Shown in pieces: positions 44,686 to 54,262 of a DNA stretch of 64,000 nt. The notes under the pieces are model-generated. The model saw only the letters and a program-made list of their open reading frames with translations, was not told the origin of the DNA and did not search any database. This DNA is from CAZGMJ01 sp964526785 (GTDB lineage: Bacteria > Planctomycetota > Phycisphaerae > Sedimentisphaerales > Anaerobacaceae), in NCBI GenBank assembly GCA_964526785.1, contig CAZGMJ010000006.1, forward strand, positions 1 through 64,000, given 5' to 3'. The position numbers and the translations under genes are program-made. Within the stretch, counting starts at the first letter, position 1. The number at the start of each line of letters is the position of its first letter.

Positions 44686-46023
44686 TCATTTTTCAAGGGC
44701 CGCCAATAGCCGATCGGCCATGTCGCGCGAGGTATCCTTCAGTACGCTGTATTGTTCCATCGCCTGCTCCGTTCTGTCGAGAGCTGCAAGTGCCAGGCCG
44801 AGGCCGAGTCGGGCTCCTGTGTGCTCGGGTTGGTACTTCAGTGCTTGTTCATACGCCTTCACGGCCGCTTCAAAGCGACCCCGCTTATATTGGGCGATGC
44901 CTATGCCATAGTAGGCATCAGCACATGCAGGATCGATCTTGATTGCGCCCTTGTAAGCTTCCACCGCGTCGCGATGTGCGCCGACCTGGCCGTACGCCAG
45001 GGCAAGCAGCAGGTGGATATCTGTTCGAGTCGGTGCGCGACCGACTGCATCGCGATAAGTTCGTATGGCCTCTGCGTGGGCTCCGGCTGCACCGTAGGCC
45101 ATGCCCAGAGCTAAATAGGCCTCGATGTCCGCGGGATTCATTCGAAGGGCGCGTCTGTAAGATAGAATCTGCTGATCATGTTGGCCCAATTCGCCATGGC
45201 ACATCCCCGACAAGAGCATGGCGGATCTGTATTGGCGAGAACCCTCGCCAACGTTCTCGATGTATTCGAGAGCGAGCTCGTACTTGCCGCGCGAAAACCA
45301 GCTGCGGGCGCGGCGCATGACTTGGGCAACCGCGGCTTCGTCGATTGGGACGGCCTGTTGCAAAGACGACGTGCCTGTGCCGGTCTTGGCGTGCAGGATT
45401 TTCTGGATCGGTTCGAATGAGACCGCGAAATTGAGGTTCTGGCCTTCGATGATCTGTGAACTAGCCACGCCCAGGACTCTGCCCTCAAGATCGAGCACGG
45501 GACTGCCGCTGGATCCTTTCGAAATGGAGGCCGACATTTGGAAGGCTTTCGCTTTGCTCCAGTTCTCACGAAGTGCCGAAACTATGCCCACGCTTACTGT
45601 CTGTTCGAGTCCGAGGGGAGTGCCGATCACGACGATCTGCTCGGCCATTTCCGGCATTCTTGTTGCAGGTTTCAGGGCGCGTACGGTGGCGCCGCCCAAC
45701 TTCACCATGGTTTTGGCGAGATCTGCCTTGACATCAACTGCGAGGACCGATTCGACGGGGAAGATCCCCCCATCAAAGGTTCTCGCCTCGATCCGATAGG
45801 CGTTTTCGAGCACGTGATAGCAGGTCAGCATCTGGCCGGCGGGGTGGACGAAGAAACCGGTGCCCTGTGAGATCTGTGCGCCATCCTTATTATATGTTCG
45901 TACGGTAACGACTGCCGAGCGGGCATCCTTGACCAACTCCGTCAAATCGCCGGCGGGGACCTCCCGCAGGCCTGGTCCGAGCATGCAGAGCCAGACACCA
46001 TACATCCACAGCAGGGTCTTCAT
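44686..46023 (-). CDS. Exported trypsin-like serine protease with TPR repeats
   Basis: A 445-residue exported protein. Signal peptide residues 1-25. The HtrA/DegP-type protease domain has His70 in LTCYHVLEN, Asp101 in VKADLAK and Ser172 in KGSSGSPVLD, so the triad is complete. No PDZ domain follows; about 235-440 holds six tetratricopeptide repeats (YLALGMAYGAAGAHAEAIRT, then YYGIGIAQYKRGRFEAAVKA). The TPR array probably selects substrates or partners in the envelope. It converges with the ankyrin gene, 26 bases apart. Confidence 0.9.
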   Translation of the reverse strand: MKTLLWMYGVWLCMLGPGLREVPAGDLTELVKDARSAVVTVRTYNKDGAQISQGTGFFVHPAGQMLTCYHVLENAYRIEARTFDGGIFPVESVLAVDVKADLAKTMVKLGGATVRALKPATRMPEMAEQIVVIGTPLGLEQTVSVGIVSALRENWSKAKAFQMSASISKGSSGSPVLDLEGRVLGVASSQIIEGQNLNFAVSFEPIQKILHAKTGTGTSSLQQAVPIDEAAVAQVMRRARSWFSRGKYELALEYIENVGEGSRQYRSAMLLSGMCHGELGQHDQQILSYRRALRMNPADIEAYLALGMAYGAAGAHAEAIRTYRDAVGRAPTRTDIHLLLALAYGQVGAHRDAVEAYKGAIKIDPACADAYYGIGIAQYKRGRFEAAVKAYEQALKYQPEHTGARLGLGLALAALDRTEQAMEQYSVLKDTSRDMADRLLAALEK

Positions 46024-47004
46024 ACGAGCCTCCTTTCTCAGGCGAATACCCTATGTGCGCAATTGAGGACCGCAGGCCGTCCTATGGCCCGGTTGTTGTT
46101 GCAAGCACCAACCTCCTTGAGTGTTGCATGGCCCTCATCCGATTTTTGATAGAACTGAAGCGGCACGAAGGCAACAGCCATGATTAGGCCTGATGCCGAT
46201 CTCGCACCAAAGCGCAATGTATTATCGGAATTATACACTTCGAGAGATACAGGTACAACAAGCAATCGTGAAGAAATTCTGCATCCCCACATGGCGTGGT
46301 CTTTGCCCCGTCTCAAGGAGCAAGTGGGGCGTTCTAACGATTGATAGGCATTGGAGTTGGGTGCTGGTTGGGGCCGGTGTAGATCCGCTGGCGTTTGACT
46401 CCGGGTTTGACTGGTCAGTGCTCCCATTTGCCGAGCGGAAGGCAGATACGGATGGCGATGGAGACGCTCACCGGCCGAACGCGAGATCGGCATAGGCGAA
46501 CGTCTGTGGTGTGGATGGCCGCGAATCGCCTTCTTGTTAGCTTCGAGGCGAGGAAAAGCGTACATAAAGGAGAACTTGCGGTATTACCGGCGGTATAGAT
46601 TGAAGATGGTCTGATAATTCTGTATGGAATGCCGGGCAAGCTGTGTGAGGCGCGTGATTAGACGCCGACCAGCAAAGTGCAAGTTGTTTGCTTTCATATG
46701 ACAAAGTCTTATAATATAGGCAGTCAATGTGAAGAGATGTGGTTTTGGGGCTGAACAGGTCCCTTGTCTGAGCGTGCGACGGAGGATCATGCCAGTGGCG
46801 TAGCCTCAGCGTCTGGCGTGGAGGCGGTGGCGCAGGCTGGCCGAGTTTTCGCTCGCACTTGGATTGATAACACATATCTTTCGGATTATCAGGGAGTGGG
46901 AGCACAGACGTCTGCGTGTTGCTGGTATGATTCCGTTCATTCTGTGGCGACGTAACCAATTTGCAATCACGTGGTTTATTCAGGCGGGGATGGGAGGTGG
47001 GCTT
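46024..47004 (+). other. Long intergenic region before the giant secreted protein, 981 bases
   Basis: It lies between divergent genes (protease minus, giant protein plus). I see no supported gene. A 100-codon frame at 46193-46495 has a Shine-Dalgarno-poor start and no recognisable domain. The promoter at 46688-46715 sits 290 bases before the giant gene. The rest has no clear repeat or RNA motif. Confidence 0.4.
46688..46715 (+). promoter_or_regulatory. Candidate promoter of the giant secreted protein
   Basis: TTGCTT at 46688-46693 and a consensus TATAAT at 46710-46715 with a 16-base spacer, 290 bases before the ATG at 47005. Confidence 0.5.
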
Positions 47005-50000
47005 ATGGCCAGTAGTAAAAGGACTTTGATACAGGTTATCCTGCCGGTCTTGTGCCTTGGGGGCAGCGCATATTCCCTTGTCTGTCACGACAGTCGTTGG
47101 CCGATGTCCGATCAACTGAGCGGGGGGCCAGACACCAGCTACATGGCGCGAATTATTCGTCCGGGCCGGGGGGCCGCGGCAACCGGGGTTGTGATTGGTC
47201 CCGATCTTGTCGTAACGGTCAAGCACTGGGGGATAGTGGCGGGAAGCGATACGGTTCATATCGGCCCCGAGGCCGACAACAGCAATGGGTCTGACGATGA
47301 GTACCTCGTGGCGGAAACCGTCGAATGTCCACATGCGGACCTCGTCCTGTGCCGTCTCGTCCGCAGAGACACGGGGTTGCCTGCCAATCTGGGCTTGTGG
47401 TCGCAGCTTCTCGACGAGGCGGACGAAGTGGGAGAACCCATCGCGATAGGCAGTTACGGCTACCAGCGATACCTTGAGGGCACGATAGCCGTTACCGGCG
47501 TTGGCTACGGACATCTTCACTGGGGCCAGAACGAAATTCGCGGGTATTCGCCGTCATTCAGCACCATACCTTATTTCGGGACCTATGAAGCATTGTCCAT
47601 CGGTCATGGGGCGTACCCTGAAGATCAGGTATGGATTGGCGTGACGGATTCCGGCGCGCCGTGGTTCATCGAGCAGGAAGGGCAATGGAGACTTGCGGGT
47701 CTTTCAACAACGTATCAACAGGCTCTGCGTATGGGTGCCTATAAGATATGGGAATGGATAGAGGACCAGAAGTGGTTGTTGGAGGGTGTTGGTACAGAGC
47801 CGGGCCAGGCTTCGGCCCCCCGGCCTGAGCCGGATTCAGTGGCAACACAATACCCCGGGTTACGACTGCAGTGGACCGCGTGGCCTGGTACGGTCAGTCA
47901 CAGGCTGTTTTTGGGAACCACGAGAACCGGCGTCGAGAGCGCCGATATGGAGTCGGAGGCCTACGTTCAGACGCAGTCGGATACTGAATACGAAATCCTC
48001 GCAGTGTTGACGCCCGGCAAGTATTACTGGCGTGTCGACCAGGTCGATGCCGACGGCGAGGTGACCGTCGGACCCGCATGGTGGTTCAATTACCAGCCCA
48101 ACCGTGTTCGCAATACGGACCAGAATCGCTGGTACAGCTTCATTCGCCATGCTGTTTCCGAAGCGACTGACGGACAAACTGTCGAGGTGCTGCCGGGTAC
48201 TTACTTCGAGAACATCAGCATTAATAAGTCAATTGTGCTGCGGAGCACGAATCCGGGCAATTGGGATACGGTCAATAGCACCGTTATCGATGGGCAAAAC
48301 GAGCAGTGGTATTCAGTCAGCGTGACGATACCTTCGGGTGTGATTGTGGACGGGTTCGCAGTGCGGAACAGCCAGGGGGCGGGTGTCAGCCTGCAGGGAG
48401 GGACCGTTCGCCGCTGCCTTTTCGAGAACAATGGTGCGGAAGCGATTGTCTGCTACGGTCGTTCGGGGAATGTAGAGAACTGCATCGTCCGAGACAACGA
48501 TAGTGGAATCAGTGCAAATGTGGATGGCCTTGAGAATCCGTCGTCGGTGGTTGTCAGAGATTGCTATTTCACGAACAACGATGTAAGCGTGTGGGTGGAT
48601 ACAGGCTGCACCGCCGAGATAACAAATTGTACTATTTTAAACAGTGATTACGGCATTTACAGCGTTGGCAACGGGGTCAGTGTTTCGAACTGCATTCTGT
48701 GGGACAATGTCGACGACCTGCACAACTGCCTTGCGACGTACAGTTGTATCAGCGGCGGCGACCCCGGGACAGGGAACATCTCCAACGATCCGCTGCTGCT
48801 CGACGACTATCGCCTTTCCGTGGATTCACCCTGTATCGACACCGGTGATCCGACATGGGCTACCGGTTCCGGGCAGTTGGATCTCGATGGAGAAGACCGA
48901 TTAGGTGACGGTGACAGAGACGGCCTTACCCGCGTGGATATGGGTGCCGACGAGTTTTGCGGAGTTCTCATCAGCGGGCGGGTGTACGAAGACTATGACG
49001 TGGGCATTTCCGGAGCGGTTCTCGATTTCGGCGATGATCGCGTTGGTGTAACAGATGTGGAGGGACGGTATGCGCAGATCGTCCCTCGCGGCTGGACAGG
49101 GACGGTCACGCCCGGCCACGACGGTTTCACCTTCCTTCCTGTATCAAGATCGTATGAGCAAGTGGCAGTTGACGCGGTCGATGAGGACTACGCGGACAGC
49201 AGTCTGGTTCCGAGGTCCTTTGCTGAAGCATGGGACTTCGGCAGTACATTTCGAACAGGTGGGCGGAGCGACTGGTTTCTCCAGAGTGAAGAATCTTATG
49301 GTGGCGAATGGGCCGCCGAGAGTGCAGATATCTGGGACGATCAGGAGAGTTGGCTGGAGACGACGGTTTCGGGTCCTGCGACGGTTCGCTTCTGGTGGAA
49401 GGTCTCGTCGGAGTTGCAGTACGATTTCCTGGAGTTCTATATAGACGGGATGCAGCAGGAGCAAATCAGCGGTCAGACCGAGTGGTTGCAGGCGGTTTAC
49501 GAGCTGAGCGAGGTGCGTACGTATACGCTTCGCTGGCGATATGTCAAAGACTCGAGCATCAGCCGGGATCAGGACTGTGGCTGGGTGGACCAGGTAGAGG
49601 TCGTGGCCGGGGCGGCGATTCCCGCCGCACCGACGGGTGTGTCGGCCTCAGATGGCGCACAGGCGGACCATGTGGCGGTAAGCTGGACGGGATCGACGGG
49701 GGCCGAGGGCTATCGTATCTATCGCAGTGCGGCGAACGACTCGGCCGCGGCGGTGGAGATCGGGACCAGCCTCTCGACGACGTATAGCGACTCGGCGGTG
49801 GAGGCCGGGACGGTATACTGGTATTGGGTCGCGGCGTACAACACCGACGGCCGGAGCGATCTGAGTACCGGCGACAGCGGGTATGCGCAGGCCGAGAGCG
49901 GCGGGCAGACGTTGGGCGATGCGGTGGATAACACGGCACTGGGCTTTAGCAGTGGCGGCCGGGAGGAGTGGTTGTATCAGCGTGCGGAGTTTTCGTTCGA

Positions 50001-51189
50001 CGGCGATGCCGCCGAGAGCGGGGATATCGGGGACGATCAGGAGAGTTGGCTGGAGACGACGGTTTCGGGTCCTGCGACGGTTCGCTTCTGGTGGAAGGTC
50101 TCGTCGGAGTTGCAGTACGATTTCCTGGAGTTCTATATAGACGGGATGCAGCAGGAGCAAATCAGCGGTCAGACCGAGTGGTTGCAGGCGGTTTACGAGC
50201 TGAGCGAGGTGCGTACGTATACGCTTCGCTGGCGATATGTCAAAGACTCGAGCATCAGCCGGGATCAGGACTGTGGCTGGGTGGACCAGGTAGAGGTCGT
50301 GGCCGGGGCGGCGATTCCCGCCGCACCGACGGGTGTGTCGGCCTCAGATGGCGCACAGGCGGACCATGTGGCGGTAAGCTGGACGGGATCGACGGGGGCC
50401 GAGGGCTATCGTATCTATCGCAGTGCGGCGAACGACTCGGCCGCGGCGGTGGAGATCGGGACCAGCCTCTCGACGACGTATAGCGACTCGGCGGTGGAGG
50501 CCGGGACGGTATACTGGTATTGGGTCGCGGCGTACAACACCGACGGCCGGAGCGATCTGAGTACCGGCGACAGCGGGTATGCGCAGGCCGAGAGCGGCGG
50601 GCAGACGTTGGGCGATGCGGTGGATAACACGGCACTGGGCTTTAGCAGTGGCGGCCGGGAGGAGTGGTTGTATCAGCGTGCGGAGTTTTCGTTCGACGGC
50701 GATGCCGCCGAGAGCGGGGATATCGGGGACGATCAGGAGAGTTGGCTGGAGACGACGGTTTCGGGTCCTGCAACGGTTCGCTTCTGGTGGAAGGTCTCGT
50801 CGGAGTTGCAGTACGATTTCCTGGAGTNNNNNNNNNNNNNNNNNNNNNNNNNNNNNNNNNNNNNNNNNNNNNNNNNNNNNNNNNNNNNNNNNNNNNNNNN
50901 NNNNNNNNNNNNNNNNNNNNNNNNNNNGACGACGGTTTCGGGTCCTGCAACGGTTCGCTTCTGGTGGAAGGTCTCGTCGGAGGGTTTCTACGATGGTCTT
51001 GAGTTCTATATAGACGGGATGCAGCAGGAGCGGATAACCGGCCAGCGGGACTGGTCGCAGCAGGTCTACGAGTTGAGCGAGGCGGGTACGTACATGCTTC
51101 GGTGGCGGTATGCCAAAGACTCGAGTGTCAGTCACGGCCGGGACTGCGGCTGGGTGGACAAGGTAGAGATTGCGACAGGCCTGCCTTAA
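47005..51189 (+). CDS. Giant secreted protein: trypsin-like domain, beta-helix and tandem jelly-roll/Fn3 repeats (spans an assembly gap)
   Basis: About 1394 residues as assembled, plus unknown sequence in the gap. Start ATG at 47005 follows GGAGG by seven bases and opens a signal peptide (TLIQVILPVLCLGGSAYS). Residues 40-245 are trypsin-like: His74 in TVKHWG, Asp112 in HADLVLCRL, Ser216 in VTDSGAPWF. An Fn3-like domain (270-370) and a right-handed beta-helix (385-650) follow, then one surface repeat (RGWTGTVTPGHDGFTFLP) of the type also found in the secretin. From about 770, adhesin-like jelly-roll domains (VRFWWKVSSE) alternate with Fn3 domains. The final jelly-roll has diverged. It is probably a surface-exposed processing enzyme or adhesin. 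The frame matches across the gap only if the gap length is right. Confidence 0.82.
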   Translation: MASSKRTLIQVILPVLCLGGSAYSLVCHDSRWPMSDQLSGGPDTSYMARIIRPGRGAAATGVVIGPDLVVTVKHWGIVAGSDTVHIGPEADNSNGSDDEYLVAETVECPHADLVLCRLVRRDTGLPANLGLWSQLLDEADEVGEPIAIGSYGYQRYLEGTIAVTGVGYGHLHWGQNEIRGYSPSFSTIPYFGTYEALSIGHGAYPEDQVWIGVTDSGAPWFIEQEGQWRLAGLSTTYQQALRMGAYKIWEWIEDQKWLLEGVGTEPGQASAPRPEPDSVATQYPGLRLQWTAWPGTVSHRLFLGTTRTGVESADMESEAYVQTQSDTEYEILAVLTPGKYYWRVDQVDADGEVTVGPAWWFNYQPNRVRNTDQNRWYSFIRHAVSEATDGQTVEVLPGTYFENISINKSIVLRSTNPGNWDTVNSTVIDGQNEQWYSVSVTIPSGVIVDGFAVRNSQGAGVSLQGGTVRRCLFENNGAEAIVCYGRSGNVENCIVRDNDSGISANVDGLENPSSVVVRDCYFTNNDVSVWVDTGCTAEITNCTILNSDYGIYSVGNGVSVSNCILWDNVDDLHNCLATYSCISGGDPGTGNISNDPLLLDDYRLSVDSPCIDTGDPTWATGSGQLDLDGEDRLGDGDRDGLTRVDMGADEFCGVLISGRVYEDYDVGISGAVLDFGDDRVGVTDVEGRYAQIVPRGWTGTVTPGHDGFTFLPVSRSYEQVAVDAVDEDYADSSLVPRSFAEAWDFGSTFRTGGRSDWFLQSEESYGGEWAAESADIWDDQESWLETTVSGPATVRFWWKVSSELQYDFLEFYIDGMQQEQISGQTEWLQAVYELSEVRTYTLRWRYVKDSSISRDQDCGWVDQVEVVAGAAIPAAPTGVSASDGAQADHVAVSWTGSTGAEGYRIYRSAANDSAAAVEIGTSLSTTYSDSAVEAGTVYWYWVAAYNTDGRSDLSTGDSGYAQAESGGQTLGDAVDNTALGFSSGGREEWLYQRAEFSFDGDAAESGDIGDDQESWLETTVSGPATVRFWWKVSSELQYDFLEFYIDGMQQEQISGQTEWLQAVYELSEVRTYTLRWRYVKDSSISRDQDCGWVDQVEVVAGAAIPAAPTGVSASDGAQADHVAVSWTGSTGAEGYRIYRSAANDSAAAVEIGTSLSTTYSDSAVEAGTVYWYWVAAYNTDGRSDLSTGDSGYAQAESGGQTLGDAVDNTALGFSSGGREEWLYQRAEFSFDGDAAESGDIGDDQESWLETTVSGPATVRFWWKVSSELQYDFLEXXXXXXXXXXXXXXXXXXXXXXXXXXXXXXXXXXTTVSGPATVRFWWKVSSEGFYDGLEFYIDGMQQERITGQRDWSQQVYELSEAGTYMLRWRYAKDSSVSHGRDCGWVDKVEIATGLP
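49336..50827 (+). repeat. Tandem 696-base repeats coding for identical 232-residue units
   Basis: The units begin with GACGATCAGGAGAGTTGG at 49336, 50032 and 50728, exactly 696 bases apart. The first two encode the same 232 residues throughout, each one jelly-roll plus one Fn3 domain. The third is cut by the gap and already differs by one base (CCTGCAACGG for CCTGCGACGG). Sequence resumes after the gap at the matching point inside a unit, so copy number is unknown. Confidence 0.95.
50828..50927. other. Assembly gap (100 N)
   Basis: A run of exactly 100 N inside the tandem repeat. The round number suggests a placeholder gap, not a measured length; true sequence here may include one or more further 696-base units. 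Confidence 0.97.
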
Positions 51190-52352
51190 TCGCAACAGCG
51201 GCGGCGGGCGGAAGTTCAATGTAGAGGGGGGCACACGTATTGGCTGGCGGTTGCGTCGTTGTTGCCTAAGCCCGTCAATCAGAAACCTCAACCTTCTCAT
51301 TGGCTACCAGAGCATTTCCAGGGGAAAATCGGCGCCCGTCTGGTTTTTTTTCAAGTGGCCGCCAGCACCCTGATAAGCAGCGGAGGCCGGCAAGTCTGGT
51401 GCGAGAGGTGGCAGTTCATGCGGTACCGCAACGTAAGTTGTTTCTTCTTAGAATCTTAGGTTCCCGGTCACAAATGCCGAATGTGAAGCGGCGTAATCCG
51501 AGTGGTCATGAATTCGCTGTTGTTGGGGGTTGCCGAAAAATGCGAAACTTAGAGAAAATTCTATTGACATTCAGTGTGTATATGGGTAGAATGAGCGTAT
51601 TAGGTAAGTCCAAGAAATAGGTAATACTATGGCCAACTCAAAGGAGGAGCTATGACGTGAACGGGGCCTTGGCGGTTCAATCCCGCTTTGGCATGTAATT
51701 GAGATTATCCCAACGCCATAGATGGCCTTGGGCGAGGAGTGAGGAGTGATGAAAAGACACATTTCTCTGGAGTATGCATTCCACACTTCTTCCTGCCCAG
51801 CCGTGTTCTTGAGCTAAGTCAGCAAAACGTGAGTTCCATGAGACGTGGGCTCGAACCAATGTGACAGCGGTTGCGACCGTTGGTCGTCATTTGCTCGATT
51901 CCACGTTTGAGACAGGAGTCTCCGGCGTTGTTGTCGCGTGTATCGGCCGTATGGCCGCTGAAAAGACAGAGAAATGTGTATGCAGATATGGGTTTGAAAA
52001 GAGAAGGTTTCCCCTCTACGCCAAGGGGAGAAAGGAGGTGTGGCGATGTAAGACTGAACAGTCGCAGACTTATGGAGAAGGCAGTTTTTTAGGATTCGCT
52101 TTTCGAGGAAATGGCTCGTCTTCGGCAAGCGGTCAATTCTGCGACTTGGGCGGTAGAGTTAAGAATCGTGGATCTCTTTTTTGAGCCTCACTCGTTTGGC
52201 AGGCAGGCGGGCAGCCAATCGAGTCGGTTGAAGTTGGTTGTGCCCGCTGCGTGATTGTTGGGCTCAGGTGTGTTCCTGAGCGGAATTAATAGTGTTAGCT
52301 CCACTGGCTACAATCGGCCGTTATGGAGCAAAGGTTTAGAGAGGGATTGAAA
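51190..52352 (+). other. Long leader region with a strong promoter, 1163 bases
   Basis: No ordinary gene. After the promoter (51564-51592) there are two tiny frames with strong binding sites: MANSKEEL (ATG 51629) and MNGALAVQSRFGM (GTG 51657, nine bases after AAGGAGG). A 7-base hairpin at 52262-52281 (GCTCAGG, CCTGAGC) lies before the first small paralogue. The segment GGTTCAAT...GCTTTGG at 51674-51691 is also found in the second leader at 55030-55042. A transcript from this promoter would have a leader of about 750 bases. Confidence 0.5.
51564..51592 (+). promoter_or_regulatory. Strong sigma-70-type promoter upstream of the small exported paralogues
   Basis: TTGACA (51564-51569) and TAGAAT (51587-51592) with a 17-base spacer. 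The promoter at 54978 has nearly the same -35 and the same -10 with the same spacer. It points toward the small exported proteins. Confidence 0.65.
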
Positions 52353-52886
52353 ATGTTGAAGAAAAGTCTAATTGCTCTTGCTTTGGTGGCTTTCCTCGGA
52401 TTGCCTGCGATGGCTCATCCCAATTGGGGATACAGTGTCGAGACGATTTGGCACTGGGAAGTAAAGCACGCTCTTGACGTCTGCGTCAAGATCAAGGTCG
52501 TCCGCTGGGCGGATGTGTACTTCGCGAATGACAAGGACAAATGCCTGGTCCTGAAGCAGACTGACGGCGATGTATTCGAAGACTGCATCGGCCTGAAGGT
52601 CTGCAACAACTTCCCGGGCGTCAAGATCATGGCGAAGTTCGTCTACACCGCCGGCGATCCCAAGGTTGCGAAGAAGTACTTCGTGAAACTCAGTGGTGGC
52701 GGAAAGACCAGCGAAGGTGAGAACAAGACGGATATCGTCGTCGACGACGTCCATCTGTCGAACAACCTGATGCCGCTGGAGCTGTGCCTCCGTGCAACGG
52801 GTGTCGATCCGCAGGCTCTGGACTTCACTATGGGCAAAGAGCAGGAAATCGGTAAGGTTGAAATTACACTCGTTCCCACGATGTAA
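52353..52886 (+). CDS. Small exported beta-rich protein, paralogue 1
   Basis: A 177-residue protein with a clear signal peptide (MLKKSLIALALVAFLGLPAMA). The mature part reads as alternating beta strands: HALDVCVKIKVVRWADVYF, then FEDCIGLKVCNNFPGVKIMA and ELCLRATGVDP, ending VEITLVPTM. Two later genes encode related proteins in the same order. No family name is recognised. I infer an immunoglobulin-like fold that could act as a fibre or secreted subunit for the chaperone/secretin genes downstream. ATG at 52353 follows GAGAGGG at usual spacing; a terminator hairpin follows 117 bases after the stop. Confidence 0.8.
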   Translation: MLKKSLIALALVAFLGLPAMAHPNWGYSVETIWHWEVKHALDVCVKIKVVRWADVYFANDKDKCLVLKQTDGDVFEDCIGLKVCNNFPGVKIMAKFVYTAGDPKVAKKYFVKLSGGGKTSEGENKTDIVVDDVHLSNNLMPLELCLRATGVDPQALDFTMGKEQEIGKVEITLVPTM

Positions 52887-53387
52887 GTGATACCGATTCG
52901 AAGCAGTCAGTAATCGGGCACTGACGACAAGTCGAACCTGGATGCAAAGCATGTGTACTCCGGGTACTGGCCAAGGAGCCCGAGACTGATATCGCAAAGA
53001 ATGCAGGGAGGGATGGATGTCGTAATCTGTCCCTCCCTGCTTCAATTTGTGCTGTTCGCAGTAATCGAAGGCAGGGCCGAGAGGTTCTGGAATGCCGGCG
53101 CTACAACCAGTGAATGAAACTGGCAGAGTGGCGGCCAGTGCCGTCTCTGGGATTCCTTGCCGGAGGAGATTGCAGACTGGCGAAGTTGCCGGCTAAATGC
53201 ACTATTAATTGCCTGAAGCCGGCGATCTCTGCGAATCGACAAGCAACAAAGCAAACCATGGCTGGGAACATGCGGCAATGTTCACTGCGTTTCCCTGCTG
53301 CATTTGAAGAGGTGTGCCTTACGTAACGAATTTGGCGCCCCGATTTGGGGCTGATCCCGAAGGAACGACTTTGGGGAGGGATTAGAA
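52887..53387 (+). other. Region between small paralogues 1 and 2, 501 bases
   Basis: Apart from the terminator at 53003-53050 it has no supported gene. A ribosome binding site (GGGGAGGG) lies before the next ATG at 53388. No close match to the promoters at 51564 and 54978 was seen. Confidence 0.4.
53003..53050 (+). terminator. Terminator after paralogue 1
   Basis: A perfect 11-base stem (53003-53013 GCAGGGAGGGA with 53030-53040) and a 16-base loop, followed by TTCAATTTGT. It lies 117 bases after the stop of paralogue 1, so the three small genes are probably expressed in part separately. Confidence 0.75.
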
Positions 53388-53930
53388 ATGTTGAGCAGGA
53401 TTCTCACGATTGCAGTCTCGATCGCCGCGTGCACTCTTCCCGGGCAAGCACATCCGCAATGGATGGCCCAGACCGAAACAATTCTCCACTGGCAGGTGCG
53501 TCATGCCCTGGACATTCCCGTGCACGTGCACGTGGTTCGCTGGGCGGAGATTTACTTTGCGGACCCGAAAATCAAGCACGTTACACTGTCTCAATCGGAA
53601 GAGGAGACAGACCATTTCGAAGGATGTATCGATCTGCTGATCTGCGTGAACTTCCCGGGCCTTAAGATAACGGCCACGTACGTAGTGGACAAGGCGGTTG
53701 CGGATGCATACTTTGTCTCCCTTGTACACAGTGGTGAAATGCCGGAATTCATGGAAAACCAGGCTTCGCTGACTATCAAGGGCGTTCACTGCACAGGAAA
53801 TAAGCTCCCGGTTACGCTTTGCGTTCGTGCGGTTGGCGTAACACCAGGGTTGATAGGCACCTCGGCCGACGAAGAGATCGCTGTTGGGGCGGTGGCGCTG
53901 ACAATGGTGCCTACCGGTTCGCCTGTCTAG
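53388..53930 (+). CDS. Small exported beta-rich protein, paralogue 2
   Basis: A 180-residue protein clearly related to the preceding one. Signal peptide MLSRILTIAVSIAACTLPG. Shared blocks: HPQWMAQTETILHWQVRHAL, VVRWAEIYFADP, FEGCIDLLICVNFPGLKI, NKLPVTLCVRAVGV and ALTMVPTG at the end. The conserved Cys in FEGC and in LCVRA may form a disulfide. The ATG has GGGGAGGG nine bases before it. The divergence between paralogues is well beyond that of a recent duplication. Function is unknown; location before the chaperone and secretin suggests export by them. Confidence 0.8.
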   Translation: MLSRILTIAVSIAACTLPGQAHPQWMAQTETILHWQVRHALDIPVHVHVVRWAEIYFADPKIKHVTLSQSEEETDHFEGCIDLLICVNFPGLKITATYVVDKAVADAYFVSLVHSGEMPEFMENQASLTIKGVHCTGNKLPVTLCVRAVGVTPGLIGTSADEEIAVGAVALTMVPTGSPV

Positions 53931-54262
53931 CTGGCGGTTGCCTTGCCACATATTGTGCTGGAGCCTACGACAGAAGTGTGGCCACGGCTGTTGTTGCCGA
54001 AGGACACGGCGAGCCCCGCTGCAGTGTATTCAGGCTATTGTGAGCCACCAGTGGTAGTGAAATAGCAGATTTCTCGCAAGCCGGGCCGGCTTTTTGCCGA
54101 CATGCGCAGGGAAACAGTAGTGTTGCGCGTGCAACTGCGGGTCCATGGCGATTTGGCCCAGTGCGTTAATATGGGCAATTTGGAGAACACGGCTTGTCTG
54201 CCATGCGTAAAGAATAGCACGCGATCCTGCATTTTTGATTCTTATGCCTTTGGGGAGCAACA
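53931..54262 (+). other. Region between small paralogues 2 and 3, 332 bases
   Basis: It holds the terminator candidate at 54078-54095 and the binding site GGGGAGC before the ATG at 54263. No gene was found. Confidence 0.4.
54078..54095 (+). terminator. Terminator candidate after paralogue 2
   Basis: AAGCC, five-base loop GGGCC, GGCTT, then TTT (a palindrome around GGGCC followed by T). It is short but in the right place, 148 bases after the stop of paralogue 2. Confidence 0.45.

Noticed and set aside
46193..46495. 100-codon frame with a short Asp/Gly-rich stretch
   Set aside because: No ribosome binding site of note and no recognised domain; composition is like noncoding sequence.
50344..51300. 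Minus-strand frame across the repeat and gap
   Set aside because: It contains the N run and is antisense to the giant protein repeats.
51629..51695. tRNA-like fold with a T-arm GGCGG TTCAATC CCGCT
   Set aside because: The acceptor stem has an unpaired extra base and the anticodon arm does not form.
51190..52352. Cyclic di-GMP (GEMM) or other known riboswitch in the first leader
   Set aside because: The known conserved segments of GEMM and of cobalamin or SAM switches were not found by eye.
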